Source of the DNA: Massospora cicadina
Lineage: Eukaryota; Entomophthoromycota; Entomophthoromycetes; Entomophthorales; Entomophthoraceae
Assembly: GCA_022478985.1 (NCBI GenBank)
Contig: JAKSZP010009604.1
Location: forward strand, 19,656-83,655
DNA length: 64,000 nt
Direction of reading: 5' to 3'
A model generated the notes under the pieces. The model searched no databases. It had not been told where the DNA came from and saw only the letters and a list, made by a program, of their open reading frames with translations. Below, one piece after another: positions 24,665 through 35,854 of this stretch. Each line of letters opens with the position of its first letter. Within the stretch, counting starts at the first letter, position 1. The position numbers were made by a program, and so were the translations under genes.

Positions 24665-27600
24665 TGGGGGAAACCTTCACTCTAGGGACACTGAATATCG
24701 CCAGACTCAAGTCCTCCCTATCCCAGGCTAGGAAACTGAGTTTTTTACAAAACAATTTACCCGTGGATATCCTGGCCATCCAGGAGTCCCACTGTCCATG
24801 AGGTTCTGAGGAAGCTTGGAAAACAATGCTCCTACCATCCCTATCCTTTTGGTCAAAGCACTGTGGGGTGCTAATTTGGAAAAACAATTTTTTCAAATTT
24901 ACACCTTCAAAAACATTCCTAAATGGCCGAGTGCTCGTTGTCACCTTCTCATGGGCCGATGTTGCACACACAATCGTCAACATTTACGCCCCAAATGGTG
25001 CACATGAGCGTCAGGAATTTTTCTCATCAGTCAAATCCCTCCCACTACCCCCCAATTCTTTCCTAATTGGCGACATGAACTGTTGGCTAACCTCACCAAC
25101 GGACCAGTGGCCGCCCTCACCCCATGCCCCACAGGGTCACATAGAACTACGCGTTCTAAAAGCCACCCTTGTGTTAATGGATGCACTGCTGCGACATGCC
25201 CCACTGCTCGAAAACATGATGCGTCCCCACATCCACAATGGCCAATTAAGGTCCATGACCCACATCGACCTTATTCTAGCACTGGCGAAATTCCAACCCC
25301 ACATCTCCCACTTCAAAACAACAAAAATAGAATTCTCTGACCACCGACTGGTCTCGATAACATACCACTTACCCATCACAGTTGGAAAGGCCCCACATTG
25401 GTGCAAAATCCGCCCCTAGAGCTCGCGTCGCCAGGATTTTCCATGTGGGTGGAAGAGGCAACTTTGGCAAAATTGTTTGATGCACCATTTTGCGCAGACC
25501 CCATTTCCACATGGGCAACTTTCAAAGAAGACACCATCCACCACTATCGCCATTTCTCATCCAGACGCTCACGAGCCACATCAGCAGTTATATCACGCAC
25601 GCTGGCGGAATTGGCCCACTTGGAGTCCAACATTCGAGCCTCAGGATATAGCCCTGCATGGGGCCAGAAGTGGGAGAGGCAGCCGCCCACCTCAACGCAC
25701 TTGAAAGGCAACACAAACATCGGGTTTGTGTCCAATACAGGGCCACACACATCACTAAAGGCGACAAGTGCACCGCATACTTCTTTAAAAATTTTGCACC
25801 ACGCAGAGCGTGGCCTGCACACAGATGCAAAGATAGGATAATTCCATTGTGGACACACCGGCTGAAGTGGCAATCAAAACACAAAAATATTACTCCGAGT
25901 TATACCAAGCTGAACCAATTCAGCCATCCGAAATGGCGGAATTTCTTGACTGAGCTCATATCTGCACCATTTTCTGATACCCGGAAATAATGAATTTAAT
26001 TACTCTGAACGAATTATGGACTACCATTCGCGGTGCGCCAAACCAAAAATGCCCAGGCCCAGATGGCATTTCATATGAGTAATACAAAAATATTTTAAAT
26101 ATATCCCCATTGCTGCTAGCCTCACTCAAACAAAGCCTGTTGGAAACGCACCTCCTACCAGGAGGACATGAGGCCTTTACGGTCACACTCTTCAAGAAAG
26201 GGGATAAGCTAGACTTAGCCAACTGGCGCCCCATTTCTCTAACAAACACAGACACCAAAATTTTAACCAAAATTATGGCTAACCGTTTAGAAACTGTAGC
26301 ATCTGCCACCATCTCCCCAGAACAATTTGGTTTCATCCCCAGAAGGTCGATTTGGGATAACATGCACTCCATGGCTAATGCATGTCAGTCCACAGCCTCA
26401 GGAGCACTGGTATTCTTGGACCAACAAAAGGCCTATGATAGAGTAAACTGGGAATACCTAAGGGCCTGCCTTCATCAATTCCACATACCCCCCCGCTTCA
26501 TCAACTGGGTGATGCTGCTCACAGAATCTGCAACAATGGCAGTGTGGCCCAGGCTTCCTAATGGAAGTAGTCCGCCATAAAGGGGCCTGCGACAAGGGGA
26601 CCCCTCAGCCCACTCTTATACAACTTCAGCCTTGACCCACAACTGCGAAATGTGAATTCCCAACTCTCTGGGGTCCATGTGCCAGGCCAAACCCCAGTCA
26701 AGATGATGGCATTTTCAGATGACTGCGTGGTGGGTGTGTCTAATAATAAATATGCACGCGCGCTTGAAGCCCTCATACAGGAATATTCCCGGGTAAGCAA
26801 CGCGGCACTGAAAGCCTCCAAAACCGAAATCATCCTCCTTGGTCGGTTTCAGAACTGCTGGGCCCCAGCAAGTAGTTCCCAACCCGTCCCATCTGCTCGC
26901 CCACGTCCACGCCTTACTAACTCAACACACGCCGCTCCACTGGTGCTCCCCTTCGTGCCATGTCCTACCATAGGACTGGTGCACCATATGGGCGTGTGGA
27001 TGGAGGCAGGCGGATATGCGTCAGCAGTAATGGAGTGCCATATACTGGACAACGTGATGAAGCGAATCGCCTCTCTCAGAGCCCACCCTACTACCCTCAC
27101 TGGCAGGGTTGTTCTTGCCAACTCTATGCTCCTATCCAAATTCTGGTTTGGAGCCCACGCCATCCCCTTCTCCCCAAGCTTCTTCAAATCCCTGAATGCT
27201 TTGCTGCAAGGATGGCTTTGGTCAGGCCGCCCTCCACCAGTACGGCTAGAGGGCATGTTTGGCCCTCATCATCAAGGTGGCATGGGCCTGCTTGACTTCA
27301 AATCCCATGCTGCCAAGATCTTGGGCACCTAGATTGTGGCCGTCACTGCTCCTACACTCCCATCCCAACACTGGTCCCGCGCGGACCACTCCAACTTTTT
27401 TCGAGCCTTGGGCCTCAACAATCCATCAAGCCCCCACTCCCTGATGAAATACCTCGCATCACACACATCGGCCACAGGTCCTCACGGGACTAAAACCCAC
27501 TACAAACGAATCCTACTCTCCATGCGAAGCGCAGAGTGGAGAATTTGTATTAGCGGACATACAACCCAAAGAGGCCGCCCCTCTCCTCAGTTCACACAAG

Positions 27601-28320
27601 AGGTACAGGGGCTACCCATCCATGATGATGCGATCCCCATTCGACCCCAAGTCTTATCCAGGGTGGACTACCTGGACATGATGGACATCCCTTATTCCAC
27701 TGAGACCCAAAAGACTATCTGGAAATACGCACACCATCCCCTGTTGCAGCCTCAAGTCCGCTCCCATGTGTAGCGCTGGCTGAGGCAGGTGTATCATACA
27801 GCTGAGCGCTCTAACGCTTTACACTCATCCTGTGTCGTGTGTGGCCAGTATGGAACGCTGTTCCACCGCCTGGAGAAGTGCCCCACCTCTAAAGTGATAT
27901 GGCGCGAAGTTCAACGTCTGCTGGGCCAGGATCAAACGCATCCCTTCAGTCTGTCAAGAGATATGTTTGCTCTATCAATGGCCTCCCCCTCCCACCCTCC
28001 CTTCGTGCTCTGGTGGTTGCAATCGCCATGTGGACCATCCACACGATTGTCTTAGATGCCATCGCAGGCTCCACCCCCACCCTCCCAGAAACTGTCCACA
28101 GATTCTGGTCTCATTTGGTGGACCACTTTCAAGCACGGATGTTTGGATACCTCCCACTGCGTTGCCGACAGCTGATCTCCTCCTGGTTCCCAGTCTGGTT
28201 CATCAAATCAGACCCCTTCCTCCACACGTGCTCAATAGTGGCTACGGCCCCTTCACACGTTCCCTCCCCCTCCCCATAAGTGGCGTTCCCGCTGGCAACA
28301 AGAGATAGCATCGCTTCTCT
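24664..28320 (+). pseudogene. LINE2 ORF2: APE endonuclease, reverse transcriptase, CCHC end
   Basis: Starts at ATG 24,664 (MGETFTLGTLNIARLK). Endonuclease motifs: DILAIQESHC (24,760-24,790), IGDMNCW (25,060-25,085) and EFSDHRLVSITYHL (25,330-25,375). RT: PGPDGISYE (26,055-26,080), FKKGDKLDLANWRPISLTN (26,190-26,250), QFGFIPRRSIWDN, FLDQQKAYDRVNWEYL and a catalytic FSDD in place of FADD at 26,709-26,722. The C-terminal finger CVVCGQYGTLFHRLEKC is at 27,830-27,885. The substitution in the catalytic box and several stops mean no activity is expected. Confidence 0.85.
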
Positions 28321-28412
28321 GGGGTGCCTCCCCTGGTACTAAGTTTGTCTTTCCTGAGTCATGTTCAGAAGTGTCCATCCCATGGTCGGCCTTCCCTGCA
28401 ATAAATTTAAAA

Positions 28413-28530
28413 TATATGCATGGTTTCAGAAGAAGAAACAAGTTGGATGAATTGTGGTCAAGTCCATTTGAGACTATTGCCAAGGTGGTGACAGATGTCA
28501 CTCCATCAAAAACCTCTTGGATGGAAGAAT
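28413..28530 (+). pseudogene. Element D integrase C-terminal tail
   Basis: Right after LINE2 a short frame reads RRRNKLDELWSSPFETIAKV, the pattern of the GPF/Y end of Ty3 integrases (KLDxxWxGPFxI), then stops at about 28,530. It is on the strand of element D and ahead of D's 3' LTR, so it is the last piece of D pol. The rest of the integrase is missing. Confidence 0.5.
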
Positions 28531-28589
28531 AGAAAATTGAGTCCATGTTAAGTATTTAAAGCAATGGATTGATGAAAAAAAATGAAAAA

Positions 28590-28790
28590 AAATGAAAAAG
28601 AGTTCCCAAAGGACCGCTGAGCCATTGATATGGTTATGTCCTGATGATTTGGTTAAGTCAAAAAAGGACCACTGAACCAAACTAGATGGTTAAGTATTAA
28701 AAAGAAAACCTCTGAACCATAGAAAACTGGTAGGTCTAAGTATACCTAGGAACCAGTTTGAGGGAATAATATAAAAAGATGGGCCGCTGA
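28590..28790 (+). repeat. Short imperfect repeats (GGACCGCTGAGCCA type), element D interior
   Basis: Three to four copies of a GGACCNCTGAACCA-like unit spaced by ATGGTTAAGT sequence, ending GTCTAAGTATACCTAGGAA. It corresponds to 4,890-5,065 in element B. It probably marks the non-coding region behind pol in this family. Confidence 0.6.
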
Positions 28791-28949
28791 ATTAAGAAAA
28801 GTTCAAGTCTTATAGAATTTATTTGAGGTATGCTGACCAGGGGTTGGACAATACCGAAATCAAAACAAAAAACTGATCAAAAATGAATGGAAAGAAAGAA
28901 AACTACTAACCAGGTGGGGAGCAGAAACCGCTAACCTACCATGGCAGAG

Positions 28950-30620
28950 GGTGAGGGGGGTTGGGGGGTTGATCTTCAGACAAATGCGCCCCGATCATGG
29001 GATTTTTATTAAAGTAGTGGATCAAAATGGAGAGCCAGGGCGTTGGGGCATCCACATAGTGGGGGTGGAAATTGGTGTAGTACAAGTTTTCCACCTCCTC
29101 ATTAAGATTAGCACAGTAAATTGCTTCAACAAATGCTGCAACAAGAATTTAACTTCTTTGCGGGCTTTGGGAAGTTGGGCAAAAAGGGAGATACTGTGGC
29201 GGGTGATTTTAGCCAAAGGGTTGAATTCAGAGAGCATTGCAACATTCATGACAGCAACTTCAGCATCATCAAATAACTTTTAATTTCGCTGCATGTAGAT
29301 TCAGGGAAGTCAGGGGGAAAGAACAGGGTGGGCAGGCCATGCTGGAACTGAGCCACTGATTGGGCCACTGCTGTGCATAGGGTTGGGCACCGGAGAGAGG
29401 CCACTGCAGCTAAGGCGAGCTGGTGGTCACTTTGGTAGGGGGCTGCATTGGACAGAGGCGTGAAATGTCTGGGAGGTGGGGTTTCATCAAAGTCAGGAAG
29501 GAAAAATTCGGCCTGACCATAAGCATATTGGCTGAGAGTTTGACCGGAATGCTCACTAATGAGAACGTTACCTGATTCATCAACCTCTGCCAATAGGTCC
29601 CAGGGATTTTGGTTCACAAGAATAGTGGCGTTAGAAGTTGGGTGGGTGGGAGTGGGCGAATGGGTGGGTGCTTGGGTGTAGGGTGGTCCAAGCCTGGCTC
29701 TGATTGGCTGGGGTGAGTTTAAGTGGGAGAATGTGGCTGGAAGATTTTGGAGGGACGATTTCCCATTCTGGCTCATCAAATAAGAGTATAGGGTGGGAGG
29801 GGGCAGCAAAGTGCCCCATACAGGACCCGCAGAGGGGGCTCTGAAGCCGCATCAGTGGAAGTGGCATGTGGGCAAGCTTTTTTGCATGGTCAAGCCCAAA
29901 GCAGAGGTGACAAATCTGCTGACCATTATTGACCTGAGCCTAAAAGAAATGCTCCAGCGCTGCTGTGACACTAGTGTGGGGGGAATTGGTGGGCTATTTT
30001 AGGGTAGTGTGGGATGATGGTGGCAGTTGCACAAGGGGAAGCAAGGCGCTCTGCACCAGAGGGCACTGCAAAGATGAGGTTGGGCTGAGTGCCATAAGCT
30101 ATAAGCCCTGTGACCAACTGGTCATATAAAACTTGGGGCGGGAGGTGGGACGGAAGATTTGCTTATGACACCACCAGGGTGGTGTCCAAAGGGAGTCGAA
30201 TACAGTTAGTGAGAATATGGGTATTTTTGTAAGTTAAAGGAGTTATCGCCGCCACTGCAGCATCCTCCTCTGTTTGGAACCTGATATCAAAGTAGCCCAT
30301 AAATGGGTGGAAGTTGATAAAGCCAACCAGCGCGAAGGCCATGATGGCTAGGTCAATAATTGCCTTATTGGCATATGGGAATAAATGCCTGTAGTTGATG
30401 CAGAGGCAAAATTGAATGGTGGAATGAGGGAGGGCGAGTGGATGGGGGCGAGAAGGGTGGATGCGCGCCAGGTGGAGTGCTAAGTCCCGTGGGGGATAAA
30501 TTGGCCAGACGAGGTGGGCAGGCTATTCAAGCCTGTCCAAACATGTTTGCCCAATGGGCAGAAAACGCTAGGCGATGGAGCACCGCTGCCCCACACTGGG
30601 GTGGAGGGCGGCGGATCTGA
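28950..30620 (-). pseudogene. Eroded LINE ORF1-like region, antisense to element D
   Basis: Minus-strand frames resemble the LINE ORF1 proteins of this window in order. Near 30,170-30,370 there is FMGYFDIRFQTEEDAAVAA and LPPQVLYDQLVTGLIAYGTQ (compare the DLGF and LEQHLKDGLAIYGE blocks of LINE1). Near 29,880-29,930 a CHLCFGLDHAKK knuckle lacks its last cysteine. Then comes a Pro/Thr-rich linker in a 187-codon open frame (29,246-29,809), and possibly endonuclease traces to 28,950. No RT follows. Divergence from LINE1-4 is large. It could be an old truncated LINE inserted in D or a domain carried by D; I favour the first. Confidence 0.4.
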
Positions 30621-30799
30621 GGACATTGAATAGGAAATGGGCGTGGCCAGATGGCAGTGGATAAACAACCTTTTTTTAAATAAATCACTTGAAAGTGAGA
30701 TCGTCAAGTCCCATAGAAAAAAGAAGAAAAAATAAAAGATTGGTAATAATCTAAGAAAAAACTAATATTAAAAATTCATAGAAAAAAGATATATATATA

Positions 30800-32510
30800 G
30801 TTCTTGATTTTTATTAGTTATCCTCAACTCAGAGATGATACCGCCTATTTCACCTCTTAGTGGATGGAGGATAGATTGCAGTAGGAGTAAACAACCCATT
30901 GAAATCTATGTGAGATTGGATGCTAGCGAGGGCTAGACCTACTTGAAACCAAGTTCATTAAGTGGATGTGATCCCTGCAAGAAAGTGATTAGGGAAAGAG
31001 ATATGGAAATATCATAACATGCCAAATTCAATATCCTTGATCAGGGTGGGAAGCAACAGGACAAAAAGAGGTAGTTGGCGAATAACCCTGAGTAATTCTA
31101 ATATGGTACTTTAGATGAAATAATGATCTTGAGCACTTGCTGAAGGGCTTCATCAAGATCATTGAACATATGTACTAGCATCTAGCAAGGGATACTAGGC
31201 GGGGGTTGCCAAATTATGCCCCCTATTAAATCCCTCAGTGGAAGATACCGATGGGATGTGCCAGAAATGAAATAGTCATGCAAGGGGAGAATGGCATCCT
31301 GCAGTTGATGACTACAAGCTTCTTGGAAGCAGAAGCATAATGAGCGATGAAAGCCAGGAGAGGCTGGAAGCTTTGTGGCCCAACTCTAAAGAACTTGGCT
31401 AGCAAAGTGAAGGTAATAGGCTGCAACGACTCATTCTAGAAATGTTTTTGAGATCAGAGAAGTTCAGAGATATGGACAAAGCCTCAGTTACTTGGGCCCT
31501 CAGTTCTGCATAGGGGAGTTTGAAATGTTTGCTGTTTTTGATGGCTAGTTTGGTGGCCAAAACAGCTGGCTTGTAATACTGGCTGAGTTGAAAAGGAACT
31601 ATGGAAGCAAGTCTGATCCAGCAAAGAACAATTGATCAAGAGCAGAGGGTATTGCTTTAGATGGTTAATGACGATGGTAGGAGAATCTGCAAATAGAGCT
31701 GAATCCAGGATAGTTTTGAAATCTAACTTGGGAATTGACAACAGAGGAAGAATTGGTCATGTACATTTGAGACATTTGCTAACCTGGTCTCATAGGGGTT
31801 GATTACCATTTCTGGTAATTTCACTGAAGAACTGAACATGGATACTTGACTGGGAGTATGAGTCCTGGAAGGACCATAGAAGAGGCTTTTAATGTGCAGA
31901 TCGACTCATCAGCTGGAAGAGCTAAGATTTCTTTATCATAGATGTATTAATCAGTTGTTGATACCAAGACTCTGAATTTGACATATGAACTGGATGAGAG
32001 GGGTGATTTCAGACTTATATGAGTCAACATTATGAACTCTGAAATCAATTAAGCTCTAATATCGGAGAAAATAATCTCAAATTAATGGGATAAGCTCTCC
32101 AGAGAAGAATTAAGAATGATATGAGCTAAGAGATTATTATGAGAAAATAACAAGGGCAAATATAAATGAGCATTATTAATTGCACCATGAAACAAACATT
32201 GGCGGCAAGAATCTCCCGTCAAGGATAAGGAGAAAAATTAGGAAATTGAGGACGCTGGACCAAGAATCCTGAATATGACAGTGTGTCATATGCCCTGATG
32301 GGGGAAATCAGATCCTGGGATTAATATTGTCATGGGTAAATTGATCAGCCTGACATGGCAAAAGTTCATAGGAACCATGCTCTGAGTAGGCAGTAGCGAG
32401 GAGGAAGAGGAAGAGAGCTGCCTGCTGAAGGTCAATCTGAGAAGCATTGATTACTGATTGACCATACTTTTCTTAAACAAAAGAAGTAGTTGACCAATTA
32501 TCTGAAGCGG
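30800..32510 (-). pseudogene. Antisense hydrophobic-protein region of element D 3' interior
   Basis: Minus-strand frames here match plus-strand frames at 63,000-63,999 next to another LTR of the family. The block near 32,390-32,430 reads ALFLFLLATAYSEHGSYELL and matches FFLFLLATTFSERNPHDLL at 63,100. ADQFTHDNINPRI near 32,310-32,350 matches ADRFTHDDISPRI. SIPKLDFKTILDSALFADSP (31,680-31,740) matches SIPELDFETLLDSAPFADAP. The protein begins near the LTR with hydrophobic segments and continues about 500 codons. Both copies carry stops. The frame is opposite to the element's own transcript. Function unknown. Confidence 0.5.
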
Positions 32511-32551
32511 TTGTCTCCTGTCCCAATCCATTTTTTGCTAGAAATATAGGC

Positions 32552-32562
32552 AAGATGGGGGA
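32552..32562 (+). promoter_or_regulatory. Polypurine tract of element D
   Basis: AAGATGGGGGA directly before the LTR start TGTGTTGA. The LTR at 62,957 has the equivalent AAGAGGGGGGA on the minus strand. It confirms that the interior of D lies to the left. Confidence 0.75.
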
Positions 32563-33695
32563 TGTGTTGATATTTATGCCCATATTCCCAGATGACTAGA
32601 TTTTCAGGAGTTTCTAGGGGATAATTCCTTAATGCAAAGTGAATTGAATATCTGTTGACCCTGATTTCAGGGTAACAATGTTCAGTGGATTTTAGGTAAT
32701 TCTCCTGGGTCAGATCCATTTTGGGATTGATCCAGGTGAATGCTTAAGATCTTGTTAAATTAGAGTTGCCAACAAAATGTGAGCATTTAATAGTTGATCA
32801 ATGATTAACTGCTAGATTACTGATTGGGATTGGTCAGGTTTCATCTTCAACCAATTGAGAATATAAGGATCAAGTTGTGAGGTGAGTGATGCCACCTGCA
32901 ACTAGTGAATTAATCAGTTGGTTTTTGATCTTCCTTAATTGAGTAACAAGTCCAATTACCTAAGCTGGCTGCTTGCCAATATGGTTTGTTTGTGGGATTT
33001 AGAGAAAACGTTAGGGACACGTTTTCTGACTCTTTCCAACTTAGGTCTCAATGATGTCCAATGATGGAATCCTATCCAGGATGGGGAAGACCATCACTGA
33101 TGAGATGACGATGGGTAATCAAATGGCAACAGCTGCCGTTCTATCAATGAGATACCAACTGAGGTTTGAGCGCTGAATTCTCACTTTAAAGACCCTAAGA
33201 ATTTGCTTAATAAAGACACACACTTTTATATAACACTTTTCCCAGTAATTAATGAATTACTGGAATCCATTTCTGATCCTACTTTCTCTAAGAAAATTAT
33301 TGCTGTGTGCTTTAATTGGAAACTCTTTAGGATAAAGTGTAAGGATCTGAGCGTTGTTCCAGAGAAGAGAAGCTGAACTGAATCATCGATTGCTGCCAAC
33401 TGTGTGTCACCATAAAGAAGCTGTAAACAAAGATCTGGAGCATGAATAAAGCTAGGTGGTATATGGGAATGAATCCCTATTGAGGAAATCTCAAGTATTT
33501 TGAGGAGAATACTGGTCAGACTTTGGACCCAATACTAGTGCTTTATTCAGTTATGGATAATAGTCTTCATACTATTATCGATTGACTATATATTCAAGTC
33601 AAACAACGTGGAGAATTTCACAACACTGAACCTGTGCTGTTAATCAATTAGGGGATATCAACCGTGAATTATCAAGAAACCCATAAGTTTTAACA
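32563..33695 (+). repeat. Element D 3' LTR (1,133 bp)
   Basis: Partner of 6,534-7,664, from TGTGTTGATATTTATGCCC to GTTTTAACA, followed by the duplicated ATTAT. Differences from the 5' copy are spread over the whole length, including many transitions and small indels. No coding frame of note. Confidence 0.85.
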
Positions 33696-33700
33696 ATTAT

Positions 33701-34426
33701 ATACCATAACATTAATAACTGAAGATGAATAGAGCTTATATCCCAAATGGAAGAATCTTTTCTTTCAATAGTATGAATCACTCTTATTAACTTGAATTGT
33801 TAGAAAATTTATAGAGGAAATTTGGTGCCCAACCCTCAGTTGTTGCCTTAGCCATGAAATGACAGCCATTGCCATTAGACTTCCCTTTGACGTGTCACCA
33901 GTGATGGTCTTCTCCAACCAGTTAGAACTTCTCCATTGGACATCCTCTAGACCTAAAACAGAAAGAGTTAAAAAATGTCCCTGACGTTTCCTGATTGATC
34001 ACAATGAACAAACCATATTTGGCTAATGACCTGCTTAGGTAATGGGACTCTTTACCCATTATAACATATCATGAACTAACTGCTTGATTTGTTAGTTGCA
34101 TGCAGCATCACTCACCTCACAACTGCTACTTAAATTCCCAGTTGGTTAGTGATGAAACCTGATCGATGCCAATTGGTACACCTGATAGTTAACAAATGAT
34201 CAAAATCAGATGCCCCTAATTTTTTGGCAACTCTGCCAACGAGGTCTTAAGCATTCACCCAGATTAATCCTCAATGAATCCAAACCTAGTGAATTACCCA
34301 AAATTCCTAAACATTAGTAGCCTGAAATTGGAGTCAACTAATATTTAATTCACTCACCAGCAGGACTTATCCCCTAGCAATTAAGCAGGTAATCCAGGAA
34401 GTAAAAGGTGGGGGAAAATCCCAACA
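33701..34426 (-). repeat. Element B 5' LTR, outer part (726 bp)
   Basis: Minus-strand copy of the first two thirds of the D-family LTR: GGGATTTTCCCCCACC at the start, then the segment around 33,820-33,850 matching TACCAACTGAGGGTTG of the D LTR. It continues 6,129-6,528 across the D insertion. Confidence 0.8.
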
Positions 34427-34429
34427 AGG

Positions 34430-35600
34430 ACTCAGAGTGGTGCCACAGTGCCAAAAAGGGTTTGATCAAATTATAGCATATCTAGACTACCAGGTGGGCA
34501 TGGATCACCTAGACCGCTGGAAAAGAACTAAAGAAAAGCTTATAAAAGGAAGTGCCAAGTATAAGAAGACTGAAACTTACAAACATAATGCTACAACTAA
34601 ACAGCTAAGAGTGCCCTGGATACCCTGATTCAAGAGTGGTGGGACAACAAGGTATGGTGGCAGGAGTATCAGAAAAAACACAACAATATCAAGTGCTCCT
34701 ACAGAAGCAGAATAATGAACAACAGCAGAATGCAGCCTTCCACCACTAAAGCCTACTGGGGATGATGACTAGGGAGAACCTAGCCAGCCTTAAAGAAATT
34801 ATACCCAAGCTAGAATCTGTCAGGTAGAGACTCCTGATGGCATCATTTCCAGTGACCTAGAAATAATCAACTATAAAGTCAAATAGTTTATGGTGATTTT
34901 TTACCCTGGTGAACCAAATAGCACAGTGATAGAAGCACTACTAGCCCTTTCTGAGTCGGTGCTCAAGGATGCTTGCCTGCTGACAAAAATGATCTAGTTG
35001 CTGAGATCATAGTGGAGGAAGTAAAATGGGCACTTAAGTATGTGCCAAAAAATAAGTTCCCAGGCCCTGACAACATGTGAGTAGAAATGTGAATGCAATT
35101 TGTGAATGTGTGGCACCAGAACTTGCCCATATTTTCAACCACTGTCTTTCTCACAAGCATCAAATCCCAGGGCCAAAAAACCTGAATGGTGCTACTATAC
35201 AAAAATGGCTCTCAGCAGCACCATTGGAACTGGCACCTGATTGCACTGTCAAATGCCAATTATAAAAACTCTCACACAAATTCTCATGGACTGACTGATG
35301 TGTACCACCCTGAAGACCATCCACACATCCCAAACTGAGTTTACTAAGGGGTAAACTAACTGGGAAAGTATCCAATAAGTTCAAAATCCTTACAGGACAT
35401 GCACAGGATCAAAAATGACCATCTCATGCTTTGGACATAGAGAAGGCTTACAATTGAGTAGCACAGCCATTCCTGAGGGTGGCAATGAATGCCATTTAAA
35501 TCCCTAACACATTTATTGACTGGAATGATATGCTATACAGTGTCAGGGTAAGGTCTGACATTAGAGTAATTCCTGAGATTTCAGATACAATTCATCAGAT
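34430..35600 (+). pseudogene. Eroded LINE-like reverse transcriptase
   Basis: Beyond the B LTR the plus strand holds decayed LINE RT pieces: EVKWALKYVPKNKFPGPDNM near 35,020-35,080 (the PGPDG entry block), LYKNGSQQH and WHLIALSNANYK near 35,190-35,265 (compare LYKKGDKLDL and RPIALSNIDTK in LINE4), and WNDMLYSVRVRSD near 35,520. Each sits in a different frame, among many stops. Upstream, 34,437-34,850 shows Gln/Lys-rich frames that may be endonuclease-RT linker. It is more diverged than LINE1-4 and has no recognisable ends. Confidence 0.55.
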
Positions 35601-35854
35601 CAAGAGGATTTGTGGTGTAATTCTATCGATTATTTGCATATCAAATCATAATTATAATGAGTTTTTTTCAATTAATCGCTTAAATTACCCTAATCGCAAT
35701 GATATTGAGTCGATTAATTGCACCAAAACAAATTTACAATGAGACTGAGATGATTCCCATTACTTTTCTTTCTCGTTGTAAACACTTTTACAACCTATTC
35801 AATTCAAGACTAAATCTAGTTTGATAATCTCACAGAGGAGATTAGTCTGCGCCC

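Larger units (their letters stand above)
23155..28412 (+). mobile_element. LINE2: near full-length non-LTR retrotransposon
   Basis: Starts ACTTTTCTTTCTC and ends AATAAATTTAAAA, co-linear with LINE1 and LINE3 over 5.26 kb. Unlike the other three it has no visible target duplication. The left flank is the F LTR and the right flank is the integrase tail of D, so the original right flank was deleted. Both ORFs have scattered stops. Confidence 0.85.

Noticed and set aside
28590..28790. A CRISPR-like or satellite array
   Set aside because: Only three or four imperfect units with similar spacers, shared with element B as part of the element interior.
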